NCBI GenBank assembly: GCA_964036195.1
Contig: OZ038451.1
Location: 16,000,529-16,064,528, forward strand
Origin: Sphaerolaimus hirsutus
Taxonomy: Eukaryota > Nematoda > Chromadorea > Monhysterida > Sphaerolaimidae
Length of the DNA: 64,000 nt
Reading direction: 5' to 3'
The translations under genes and the position numbers were made by a program. Position 1 is the stretch's first letter. Each line of letters starts with the position of its first letter. Positions 47,325 to 58,240 of the stretch are shown here, piece after piece. The notes under the pieces are model-generated. The model saw nothing but the letters and a program-made list of their open reading frames with translations. It made no database searches and was not told where the DNA came from.

Positions 47325-50300
47325 TCACATTCTAAATACACCGAAATCGGTCTCTTGGATGGGCGCATTCAGTGCTGCGCTCAAACCCAGTCCCAAAACT
47401 GCCCTCGTGTCTATTGGGTCAATTACGCCGTCGTCCCACAGTCGAGCGGAGCTGAAAAGATGATTTTTGATTATTGATGGATGTAGAGTTTACTGAAAGC
47501 GACTTTGTGCCTGCGCACACTAGTTTTCACCAGAAAATTTGGAAAACTCATAAATCAGCGTTGAACGCATTTCAGTCTTCTAGAATGAGGGGTCCGCTAA
47601 CTACAGTTGACGAAAATTATGAGTGACCCATTCTAGAAAACTCATATGCGTTCAAAGCTGATGTATGAGTTCTCCAAATTTCGGGTGAAAACTAGTGTGC
47701 GCAGGACCATTCTCGCGTTTAGGGCTACAATTACTGATGGAAAAGCGCCACAAAAATTGTGCCATGGCGCGCAACCATTCAACGCGAACGAATATCGTTG
47801 TCGATTTTACAAAAAAATCTTCGAGCACGGCAGGACTCGAACCTGCAATCTTCGGATCCGAAGTCCGACGCCTTATCCATTAGGCCACGCGCCCTCATGA
47901 GATTTGACGTGCATGTGAACCCCGACATTAAGGGTGATCTGAAGGAACACTGAAGATTCAAACGATGATTTGAAGATTCAAAAAACGCTATTTTCGGTGG
48001 TTACAGTCTTAGAAATTTTACTTCTCTGGTGTAGACTTACTTATTTTCATGAAAAAAGTCGTCTGATAGCACCTGCTGTTAAATATTTCACACTGAAAGC
48101 GATTGATGCATTAGATACATTTTATAAGTATATGGTCCTTTTTATCAGTATATCCTTTTTCAACTGGAAATTTGATGATAAATCAGTGTAATTTTGGGAA
48201 AACAAGGAAAAAATGTTCTAATGGAAACAGCATAAATCGCTTTCTGTGCGATATATTGAATAGCAGATGCTATGAGACGACTTTTTCATGAAAATAAGTT
48301 TAACTACACTAGAGAAGTAAAATTTCTAAAATGGTAACCCACCGAAAATCGAGTTCTTTGAATCTTCAAATCATCGTTTGAATCTTCAGTGTTCCTTCAG
48401 ATCACCTTTAATGTCGGGGTTCACATGCACGTCAAACTTCATGAGGGCGCGTGGCCTAATGGATAAGGCGTCGGACTTCGGATCCGAAGATTGCAGGTTC
48501 GAGTCCTGCCGTGCTCGAAGATTTTTTTGTAAAACGGCAGTGGAAAATCGACGGTAACCTATAATATTGGATACAATATATCGCGGTGGAATGGTTGCGC
48601 GTCACAGCATAATTTTTGTGGCGCTTTTCCATGACTAATTGTAGCCCCAAATGCGAGAATGGCGCTACGCACACTGAAGCCGAAATATTCGGCATACGCA
48701 CGTTTTCATCTGCCGAATCCGAACTAAAAAAATGCTGTTCGGACGGTTTTAGACCAGCATTTTTGGGTCCAGACATTCAGCAACCGTACGAATTCGGACA
48801 AATTCGGACGGATTTAGATGATTTTCCAGCATTTTTGGTCATATGCTGAATTTAACATTTCAGCATCTTGTGAAAAAATTGTATCCGGACACTTTCATTT
48901 CAGCAAACCAGTTCAGCAATTGGCAGAACATCTACTGCTGTGAAATGATCCAGATCTCATCTAGTTTTTCATACATCTTCATGAAACATTTTTTATGAAC
49001 ATGTATGAACATGATCTTCAAAAATGAAGACTATAAATTTTTTTTTAAAAACTGCTCATTCTTGAGATATTGTAGTTCAGCACAGTTCAACAGTGTGTAA
49101 ACAGAAAAAACGTACGAACCATTTTGGGAATTTGGGCAATGTGTGTACATGAGTAGGGTTCAAACGGGATTGACTTTTCGGGATCAGGATCAGGATCGGG
49201 ATTCACTTTTTGAGATTTCGGGATCGGGATTGGTAATTTGAGATTTCGGGATCGGGATTGGCCGGGATTGGGGTCACGGGATCGGGATTGGGATAGGCAT
49301 TTTTCCGGGATCGGGATTGGGTTCTAGGGATAGAAATTTTGGCCATTTTTCTGGCATTCACAGTTGTTCATAAAGGTCTCAAAACACTGTTGGATGCCAG
49401 AAAAGTGGCATAAAATTGACGCTGGGGGTTTGCATCCACTTTTTTTGCATGCAAAAATGTCATTATTTCACTTTTTATAATTTCCACTAATTTTTCCGGG
49501 ATCGGGATCCCGTACTTGGGAGTTTCTCGGGATCAGGATCGGGATTTGAAAACTTTCGGGATCGGGATTGGTATTTTTGAGATTTCGGGATCGGGATCAG
49601 GATTGGGGTTTCAGGATCGGGATCGGGACTAGTAAATCCCGGAATTTCACGGGATCCGGGATCCCGTTTGAACCCTATACATGAGCGAATAGTAATGATA
49701 AACATTGGAACAGCGCGTGCCTAGGGTGTCAAAAAAATTTTGTTATGGAAAATGGAAACGGAAATTTTTTTGCACTTGCCAGAAAACGGAAATAAAATTT
49801 CAGCAACAAGGAAAACAAGGCCGGAAAACTGGAAATGGAAAAATGAAATTTTGCCAGAAAACAAAAAAAATTGTGGAAATTTCCTGGAAATGCTAAAAAT
49901 TGCTGAAATTTTGATGGAAAATGGAAAAAGTCACATAATTGAAAACCTGCATGCATGTTTACCAGTTTGGCTGAAACAGAAAACAGACAATTGAGCCAGA
50001 AAAGGGGAATATGAGGCTGAAAAACTGAAAATTGAGCCTGAAAACGGGAAAAAGGAGGAAAAACTGAAAATTCAGCCGGAAAAAGGCAGAAAAACTGAAA
50101 ATTTAGCCAGAAAAGGGATAATTAGCCAGAAAAACAGGAACGGAAATGGAAAAAAATTTTGTAGTCGGAAAATGGAACGGAAAATGGAAAAATTAATTCA
50201 ATTACCGGAAAACGGAATGGAAAATGGAAAAAATTTGCCTGCAGAAAACGGAAACGGAAATTTGTCACCCTAAGCATGCCTGCAAACCAGATTGTTGAAA

Positions 50301-53300
50301 GTAATCAATGTTTTCAAAGTTAATGTAAAATATTCATTTTTAGTCACTCCTGAGTGCAGAAAACGTATAGTAGAATTTTTTACTTTTATTTCCATGGGAA
50401 AATGTAAAAGTAAGTATTTTTGAAAACGATGACCATAATTTTCACTAGAAGTCACCCTTAACCCCAATTTTCATCCTTTTTGCCACTGCACACATGAAGT
50501 TGTGCATACACTGTAGCATCTGCCAAGCAGGGTTGGTTTTAGTAAAATTATTTTTACTGAAACTGCAGTAAAATTGTAAATAAATTATATTTTATTTTTA
50601 TTTTTTCTTCAATTTTCCATTTTATTTTTATTTTTTATTCTTCAATTTTCCATTTTATTATTATTTTATTATTATTTTATTTTTATTTTTTATTCTTTGT
50701 GACCAGGATTAGTTTTTGTGAAATTCTTTTTACTAAAATTGTAGTAAAATTGTATAAAAATTGTATTTGATTTTTTTTTTCTGAGATTTTGCCAACCCTG
50801 CTGCCAAGTAAAACCAATAATTATCCAAAATTTAGTTGACACAATTTTTGATGTCAACTAGTGTCAGGGGTATTCTAGTTTTCGGCCCTCCTGGGTGTTG
50901 GATAGATAGCAAATCACTCCTCCGGAGGGATAGATAGCTGAAAATTTTTCTGGGGGGGGGGGGTTCGCGGGGGCTCAATATATAGGCATAGAAGGGAGGA
51001 AAAGGAGAAAAATTGCTAAAAGTAGGTGAAAAATGGCTAAAAATGGGTATATAAGGACATATAGTACTAAAAATAGCTCAAAATAGGCAGTTAGATGCAC
51101 GAACTAGTGATTTTGGAGGTGAAAATCTATATATAGGTATGAAAATAGCGATTTTGAGCGAAAATTAGGGTATAGTTTCCCAAAAATCGCTCCAGATAGG
51201 TAGATAGCTGGCCGATTGGGGGGAGGGGTTTAGGGGATAGTAGCCCAAAATTTTGCCTCCGGGATAGATAGATAGCTGAGCGGCCTCTGGAATAGATAGA
51301 TAGCTGGGTGATTTGGGGGGGGGGGGAACCCCCCCTTTCCTACCCCTGACTAGTGTGTGTGACAAGATATAATTGATGACAATTTTTGATGTCAACTTTA
51401 TGACAAGATATAATTAGTTACATTCTCTGTACAGCATCAACTTCGGTCAATAGACAATAGTGATTATGTATATTGGATAGGGTTGGCACTAGGGTCGAAA
51501 CGGAATCCCGATCCCGATCCCAAAACATTTCGGGATTTGGTGGTCCCGATCCCGATCCTGAAACCTCAATCCTGATCCCGATCCCGAAATCTCAAAAGCC
51601 AATCCCAATCCCGATCCAGAAACTTTCAAAATCACAATCCCGATCCCAAAAAAATTTATACAATCCCAATCCCGATCCCAGAAAATTTGGTCAACCTCAT
51701 TAAATGCCCTTTTTGCATTAATAAATTTTAACCAATGTCCACTTTATGCCTCTTTTCTGGCATCCAGACGTGTTTTTGAGCCTGTTTTGTGAAAACATTG
51801 GCAAAAAACGTGTATATTAGAATGTTTTCAAAAATGCCATTACCGATCCCGAAAAATGCCAATCCCGATCCCGAAAGGTCAATCCCGATCCCGAAATCTC
51901 AAAAACCAATCCCGATCCCGATACCAAAAGGTCAATCCCGATCCGATCCCGAGATCTCAAAAACCAATCCTCGTTTATCTTTGCATTTCAGCATTTGAGA
52001 TTTTATCCTATTGCTGAATGTTTCCGCATGAAAAAGTGTACGCATCTTTTGAATGCTGAAATACATGCTGAATTGACAAACCGCCTAATTTTCAAGAGTA
52101 CGGACGATTTGAGTTCAGCAAGTTTTTTTCTATTCAGCATTTAATTCGGCATTTGTCAAAAACGTGCGTATGCCGAATATTTCGGCTTCAGTGTGCGTAG
52201 CGCCATTGGGCCTGCGCACACTACTTTTCACCCGAAATTTGGAAAACTCATGAATGAGCTCTGAACGCATTTGAGTTTTCTAGCCTTCTTTTCAATTTCC
52301 GGGAACCGTTAACGTGACGGTTCACAGACACGCATTCTTCATGAGGGCGCGTGGCCTAATGGATAAGGCGTCGGACTTCGGATCCGAAGATTGCAGGTTC
52401 GAGTCCTGCCGTGCTCGAAGATTTTTTTTGGTAAAATCGGCAATACATAACCGATAAAAACCAAATACATAAATCCATCAGCAAAAGCTTGTTTTACCAG
52501 TGAAAAAGTGAGTGTGAAAAAAATTGACGTGTCGCAAACCTGAAATAGGGGTGACCTTCGTATTCAAATCTCTCCTCAATAGGCTTTTTCAGTGCTCTAT
52601 CCTCCTCGTCTGTCCACGTTTTGCCCTCCCGCTCCCTAAAAAGTTCGTAGTAAAGTGCTAAATGAAGGAAAGTGCCTAGAATAAGGACTTCATACAGAGC
52701 CAACTTTGGTTTGTTAATAAAAATTGTTATGGTGAACAACAATAATTTGGCAGCAAAAATTTGAAAGTCGATATTCCACGTGCGACGTGCAAAGTCCTCG
52801 ACAGTGGCCTACTGACATCGATTTTTTTCTATTCAAAATAAGCATTTTCAAACGAAAATAGCACAATAAAATACATAAATATAAATTCATCAAGGTTGCA
52901 AACCCAAACCACATTTTAGATTGATTGGTTACTTTTTACACTTTAAGTGCCTCCTGAAAACCCCCCAACCCCACCTGCGATCCTTCTGAATCTGCGCGAG
53001 AACGTTGGCAGCCTGTGCTCCGCCCATGACCGAAATTCTGGCATTGGGCCACATGAACACAAAACGGGGCCCGTACGCCCGCCCGCACATGCCGTAGTTG
53101 CCCGCGCCGTAAGACCCGCCTGCGGGCACGAAAGTACATATGAGGTTGGAGTGATGTTTACCCGATATTTCGGGCAGAATGATGCAGAATAGGTCAACGA
53201 GAATGACGAATATGGAGCATTTTAGATGTTTTTGATGTTCGACATATATCCATGATAACTCAAACTTTTTCGTCTATGAACCGACAGAAACCAACCAATA

Positions 53301-55808
53301 ATGAGCGTGATTTTGGGCACATTTGCGCAGGCGACTGCAGTGACCATTTTCGCCCCGTGTTTCGCAATTCCCCCAGCTTCCGCATCTCGGCCGACCATGA
53401 AACCTTTGAAAAAAACATAAAATATTTACTATGTCGATTACGGTTGAAACGAGAGATAGAAATCAAAAAGCAAAAAAATTCTAAGACAAACCAGTAATAT
53501 TTTGAAGGAAGATGATGGGAATTTTTCTTTGACAACACAACTCAATGAAATGGGTGCATTTTAGTGCGGATTCACTGAATAAAACTCCATTGTTTCCGAT
53601 TATCCCGATTTTCTGTCCATATAAATTTGCCCAACCAGTGACTACAGTTTCACCGAATTTTGCCTGAAACCAGAACATGTGGTAAAATTGTTTCAAAAAG
53701 TTTCATACAAATATTCCGTGTGGAATCATTTCATTAAGCTCACATAAACGCAAACGTTACATAAAATGTGTGTGTTTTAGATGAATTTTACCGACATAGA
53801 AAACAACGAAATCTGATAGCAAAAAACGTGATGTTTTGTTATATCAACATTCAGAACGGAATAAAAATAGTAGAATCCACTAGTGCAGTTAGCCTTCACT
53901 CATTCAAACCGCACCCACCTTAAATTCATCGAATCGGCTGCCATCCACAAATCTCGCAATAACTTCTCGCACATCGAAAGTTTTCATCAAATTGTCACTG
54001 GCAATTCCATACAAATCTTCCGCTGGATAAATGGGCTCCTCAACGGGCACGGAAAATCTGCACAGATACGAAATTGCACAGCGTAAGAAATAAATAAATG
54101 AGGAAAATTGTGAAATTTACAAAGTAAAAAGATAATTGCAAGGTGACCACCGAGAACATGGGAAATGTTCTAGGGCAATACGTAACGATAACAACGGGCA
54201 TTAAAATTTTTTTTACACCTTATTGCTAACCTTCACAAAATATTTCAAGCTTTAAGCACAAAACATAGTCCATGCCTTTTTTAGCTATTTTTGCCTGTTT
54301 GATAACACCAACCCCCGAGTAGTGATTTATTTTTTTGATCCATAAGACTCCAATACTGGCGCGTTACTTACACTGGAGGTGTCCGAACATATCGAAACCG
54401 CATTTGCCAATCAACAAATGAAGAAACAACGAGAAAAGTGGTGTGGTAGGTAAAGTTTTAAGTGATAAGTCACGTTTTCAATGGCAACTCAGTCAAGTGA
54501 TGTCAAGTGACAAGTATTTTGTTTAGAAACTTGTCAAATAACTGCAACGTTTATAACTTAATTCACAATCTCTTTATTCACTTATCCACTGGCTAACTTA
54601 GCATCCCAAATGACCCCAAACCAACATGCCCTGCGCTCGCTTGAAACCACTTCCCAACCCATCCACAATTCTCCTGGTCAAATGAAGTGCGTGTTCGTCA
54701 CTAAGCGCGTAATAATCGGTCACCCCCGATTCGGCACAGTGCAAATCGGCCCCGCCCAATTTCTCAGCACTGATTTCTTCCCCAGTGGCGGCTTTTACCA
54801 GAGGGGGGCCACCCAGGAAAACAGTGCCCTGCAAGGAAAAGTTGAGGGTCTCCTGTGAGAAATTTGCCGTATATCCTAGAAATATTTCGTCACTCTGTCA
54901 GCAGGGGGGGGGGGATTCAAGGAAGTCTTATAAGTAGGAGGATATACGGTAGTTTTCAAACATGGGTTTGAAAACGGATCTGAATGGGAAGCGTGAAACG
55001 TCTTTAGAATAGACTTTATCATACAGGTAAATACCATTTGCACATACTTCTTGGAATGGATGCTTTATAGAACAGCAGAGCATTATTTTGGTTTGACGAA
55101 TAAAACCAAGCAGTGTATACCGATTTGACGGCGATTTCTCAGAAAAAATGGTTGGATTTTGTACACATTGCGGTAACGCAACAACAAGAGCGTAAGTTGA
55201 CGGGTCAGGCCTATTATGCATCTAGACCCATTATAGCTGCAGGGGTTAGAAAGGCGGCAGGCAACCACATCCCAAACCGCCTAGCTATTTATCTATCTTT
55301 ACCAGCGGCAAATTTTTGGTGTTACTTTCCCCTGAACAGCCCCGCCCTACAAATTGCCTAGCTATCTGAAGCACTTTTGAGCAAATTTAGCTTAATTTTC
55401 ACCCAAAGTCACTAATTTTCATATTTTTTTAATAGATTTTCACCTTTCAAATGACAATGTCATGTGTTTTATTGCATATTTTCAGCATTCCAGGTATAGT
55501 TCAATGTGTGCTAGTTTTAGATGCATAATGGCACAGGCTCTAAGTTGACATCAATTTCGAGTGGTGTCGAACAACATTTTTTTCAAATACCGACAGCTCT
55601 AGCTCAAGTTAAATTCATCTTTCCTTCACCACTTGCGGATTAGGCAAAAGATTCAATAAACTTTCCTCCCAACTAAAAAGGGCGCCAAAAGACAAACGTT
55701 TGGGCCAAATTGAATGACACCTACCTGGTTGCGAACGATGACCGCCTGGTCGGCCATGGCGGGCACATAGGCGCCCCCGGCGGTGCAGCTGCCCAGCACC
55801 ACGGCGAT
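47325..55808 (-). CDS. MCCC2: Methylcrotonoyl-CoA carboxylase beta chain, C-terminal 357 residues
   Basis: Exons in transcript order: 55725-55808, 54626-54828, 53919-54057, 53492-53663, 53296-53403, 52975-53119, 52540-52635, 47325-47451. The joined frame is 357 codons plus stop, with every phase matching. It corresponds to about residue 207 to the end of the 563-residue human protein, where it covers most of the carboxyltransferase domain: [123 protein letters not shown] and the terminal FGVFRM. With the biotinylated alpha chain it carboxylates 3-methylcrotonyl-CoA in leucine breakdown, in the mitochondrial matrix. The second exon's donor (GTTGGT at 54625) is weak and was set by phase. The N-terminal exons were not found between 55809 and 64000. 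The last intron is 5.1 kb and holds tRNA genes and several transposons. Confidence 0.92.
47509..47704. mobile_element. GCGCACACTAGTTTTCAC-ended MITE, second copy
   Basis: Left end GTGCCTGCGCACACTAGTTT, right end AAAACTAGTGTGCGCAGG, about 196 bp, with arms nearly complementary throughout. It abuts the tRNA palindrome that begins at 47708. Confidence 0.85.
47822..47894 (-). tRNA. tRNA-Arg (anticodon UCG)
   Basis: 73 nt with a full cloverleaf. The acceptor stem GGGCGCG pairs with CGTGCTC (two G-U pairs). The D arm is GCCTAATGGATAAGGC. The anticodon stem TCGGA/TCCGA encloses loop CTTCGGA, giving anticodon UCG. The T arm is GCAGG-TTCGAGT-CCTGC. Internal A and B boxes are intact and a run of seven T follows within 5 bases on the transcribed strand. 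No intron. It is transcribed away from its mirror copy at 48445. Confidence 0.95.
48445..48517 (+). tRNA. tRNA-Arg (anticodon UCG), mirror copy
   Basis: Identical over all 73 positions to the copy at 47822-47894, and preceded by the same CTTCATGAG. Terminator AAGATTTTTTT directly follows. It is in the right arm of the palindrome, opposite in orientation to its twin, and antisense to the host gene MCCC2. Confidence 0.95.
49154..49677. mobile_element. TAGGGTT element with CCCGATCC arms, 8-bp TSD
   Basis: It starts TAGGGTTCAAACGGGAT and ends CCCGTTTGAACCCTA. The perfect duplication is TACATGAG (49146-49153 and 49678-49685). Both arms repeat 'TTTCGGGATCGGGATTGG'. A relative with the same motif on the other strand occupies about 51479-51970 (starting AGGGTTGGCAC), without a clear right terminus. 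Confidence 0.9.
49722..50272. mobile_element. TAGGGTGTC element with GGAAAATGG arms
   Basis: It starts TAGGGTGTCAAAAAAATTTT and ends AAATTTGTCACCCTA. The 8-bp flanks CGCGTGCC and AGCATGCC agree at six positions. The interior is a continuous run of 'GGAAAATGGAAACGGAAA' and 'AGCCAGAAAACGG' words, here mostly in one orientation rather than inverted. Confidence 0.75.
50528..50800. mobile_element. CAGGGTTGG element with TTTTATTTTT arms, 8-bp TSD
   Basis: It starts CAGGGTTGGTTTTAGTAAAA and ends GATTTTGCCAACCCTG. The perfect duplication is CTGCCAAG (50520-50527 and 50801-50808). It is a compact 273-bp version of the 23.7 kb element. Confidence 0.9.
50860..51345. repeat. GGATAGATAGCTG-motif repeat
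   Basis: The word GGATAGATAGCTG recurs at both ends, near 50900-50945 and 51190-51310, with poly-G tracts at 50950-50962 and 51316-51327. The intervening segment repeats 'AAAATGGCTAAAA'. Terminal boundaries and a target duplication were not resolved. Confidence 0.5.
52345..52417 (+). tRNA. tRNA-Arg (anticodon UCG), third copy
   Basis: Sequence identical to the two tRNA genes in the palindrome, again preceded by CTTCATGAG and followed by AAGATTTTTTTT. Homology to the palindrome copies continues only a few tens of bases on either side. It is antisense to MCCC2, between the composite element (ending 52207) and MCCC2 exon 52540-52635. Confidence 0.95.
54867..54949. mobile_element. Short CCGTAT-type element
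   Basis: It starts CCGTATATCCTAGAAATAT and ends GTAGGAGGATATACGG, with one poly-G arm; 83 bp. It is in the MCCC2 intron between 54829 and 55724. Confidence 0.65.
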
Positions 55809-56617
55809 CTGCGCACAATAATGTGACATTGCATTTGAAAGTGCGAAATGTTTAAATGTTGATGTAGGAAGCATTCTAGAATCAGTTTGTTGGCTGTTTT
55901 AGTTTATCAATTGGGTTTTTTTGATGCGTTCATAACAACCTGGCACTGGGCACATTTGTAAAATTTGTTATGTTATTTAAATAAGCTTCCTAAATGTTTT
56001 TAAATGTCCTTAAATGACGATTCCTTATCTTTTCAGTGAAATTCGCTGATAAGCCACAATTGCCGGCCGCCCGGCAAATATTCTGCACACTTAGTCAGAT
56101 TGAACATGCAATCAAAGTTCAAAGCTTCAGCAAGGCACTTTACTCAGCTTCAGCAAATATTTACTCGGCGCTGCGGCAAGAACACCTGCCACAACAAATG
56201 GCATCGAAATCAGCGTTCAAACGAGATATTTTGACGAGATACAAAAAATGCCCTGAAAAATGGCAACTAGGTTGCCATTTTGCAGGGCATTTTACATGGC
56301 TTTTGACACTTTGCATGGCATTTGCCATTTTACAGGGTCTGTGACTGGCACCAGAGAAAGCCACTTTGAACCTCAAAAGAGTAAATTGGCCTCCACCTGC
56401 ACATTTCACCGTGGATTGCAGACTTTCTCATCCATTACTTCTTATGAGTGTTCTTATTGTAAATCTAAATTTTCTACGATTTCGTGGATGAAAAAAATGT
56501 CACATCTACAAAACACGTAGACAAATTTAAAAACCTCGTCAGGCCATTTAAACCTTAAAATGCAGTTTTGAAGAAGCAAAATTTGTTGAGATGCGCACTT
56601 TTGGATTGAATCCCACC
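55809..56617. other. No exon found upstream of the first visible MCCC2 exon
   Basis: This must be MCCC2 intron if the gene is intact. A TTTACAGGGTCTGTGACTGG fragment at about 56250-56350 belongs to the GTCAAATGTCATG repeat family. A plus-strand open frame at 56036-56250 is not recognisable. Confidence 0.45.
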
Positions 56618-56797
56618 TAGTGATGGAAAAAGCGCCAGGACTTTGGCGCCAAGCGCCATGGCGCTTTTTCATTGCACAGCGCCAAGCGCCAATGGCGCCA
56701 CAGCAAAAAGGCGCCAAGCGCCATGGCGCTTTTTGCTTTGGCGCTAGCGCCAGGCGCCAGCGCCAGGCGCCAGCGCCATGGCGCTTTTCCATCACTA
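56618..56797. mobile_element. TAGTGATGG element with GGCGCC arms, 8-bp TSD
   Basis: It starts TAGTGATGGAAAAAGCGCC and ends CTTTTCCATCACTA. The perfect duplication is ATCCCACC (56610-56617 and 56798-56805). At 180 bp it is the smallest complete member; both halves are almost entirely GGCGCC words. The frames on both strands across it are spurious. Confidence 0.9.
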
Positions 56798-57949
56798 ATC
56801 CCACCGAAATATGTTGCAACACTTTGCATGATTTCGCAGTCTTCAATCGAAAAACATTCTTATAAAAAGAATGTATCAAAATAATTAACGGTTTCGTTTT
56901 TTATTTGAAAAAACGATTTTTTTTCAACGACAAGGTTTTTAAATACTACAACCGCCGACTATGCATCTATATTTTTCGAAACATAAAAATAACGGATTCG
57001 GATACCACCAGTGAAAATACAAACACATTCTACGCGAATCCTTCACCCTCAAAAGTCACATAAACAAATTTTTTGCCGCGAATCAATTTCAATGGTTATT
57101 TCACGAGATTATAAAAAATATAGTTTTGTACAGCGCAGGACCAGTGCACAAGTAACAATGTTCAGTGCCAATGTAGACCCGGCGTTAGGTACGGCCCCAT
57201 ATTGAGCACTGGGTCTTCATGGGCAGCAGGGGTACAGTATGGGGGGTTGGAGGGGGTTTGGGTTACCCCCCAAACGCTCCAGCTATATACATATGTATCT
57301 ACCGATTTTTCTCCCTTTTTCCTTCTAAAGCTTGAAAAACTCCATATATTGAACCCCTGCGACCCCCCACCCCCAAAACAACAAATATACACATGATTAG
57401 TGATGACATGGCGCCATTTGTGGGCCCTTCTACTACTGTTGCTACTTATGCACCGACACCCCCGTTTTGTACACGCGAAAGATTAATTATACAAGCTTGA
57501 CGACGCCACGAAGAAAAATCCAGCTGAAAAACAGCATTCTTAGAAAACAATGCCGCCAAATAGATAATTTAAATCGCTTAAAAAAATCTAATCGATTTTT
57601 TTCGCTGCCCGATTTTTGGAAACCCCACGACTATCGAGCTGAATTCAATTATTGAGGTAACATAAAAATGACGGGTTTGTAAACTGCGAACCAAAAACGG
57701 CCCAAAAACTTTTTCACTAATTTCTAAGCGTAAATGGAGATAATTTCCTTGGATACCGAGATTGACATTTTTATTGAAATTGACTGAAATTTTTGAGACC
57801 AAAACTGACGTTTTGGCGTCAAATGATGATTAAGCACCAGACAAAATGCAGCCATAAAAAATTCTACACTGTGATGGAATGGTGCGATGGCTCGGGTGTC
57901 ATTTGAAGGCACCCAGCCACGGCATGGCATGGAAGGCAAGCCACCCATC

Positions 57950-58090
57950 TCCCGGTATGAGCCCATTGTGGCCGCGACATTGTGGCCGCGGACGTTGTGT
58001 CCGCGGCCTTCGTGTCCCGCGGCCAGAACGGCGCGGCCACAACGTCCGCGGCCACAATGTCGCGGCCACAATGGGTGTCAACCCCATCTC
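57950..58090. repeat. GTGGCCGCGACAT fold-back
   Basis: A GC-rich hairpin in which 'TTGTGGCCGCGACATTGTGG' and 'CCGCGGACGTTGTG' are followed by their inverses ending CCACAATGGG. ACCCATCTCCC-like phrases flank it on both sides. It resembles the motif-arm elements elsewhere but its termini are not clear. Several long frames in this window arise only from its periodicity. Confidence 0.65.
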
Positions 58091-58240
58091 CCTGGATGGA
58101 GTGACTATCTTTCTGAATTGAGGCAAAAGCAACGGGCCGTGTTTCTCCAGCACCTTTTTGATGGGCGCCTGGTAGGGTTGGAAAAAGAGCATTTTTTTAA
58201 ATCGTCCAAAATGGGGGTATATAGAAAAAATATATGTATG

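Larger units (their letters stand above)
47708..48662. repeat. ~955-bp palindrome with a tRNA-Arg gene in each arm
   Basis: The left end (CCATTCTCGCG) and right end (GCGAGAATGG) are inverted copies, and matching continues inward through a GGAAAAGCGCC phrase, the tRNA gene, TTCATGAG, a GACATTAAGGGTGATCTGAA phrase and on to an axis near 48180. The right arm has about 45 bp not present in the left (around 48545-48590). The whole structure is in the last intron of MCCC2. Confidence 0.88.
48661..52207. mobile_element. Composite element with CGCTACGCACACTGAAGCCG ends
   Basis: The ends are inverted copies over ~45 bp, through CGCTACGCACACTGAAGCCG and ATTCGGCATACGCACG. The terminal regions (48700-48930 and 51975-52150) iterate 'TTCAGCATTT' and 'TTCGGACG'. 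The body is filled by independent insertions at 49154-49677, 49722-50272, 50528-50800 and about 51479-51970. No transposase. The outer element must be older than all of these. Confidence 0.7.
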
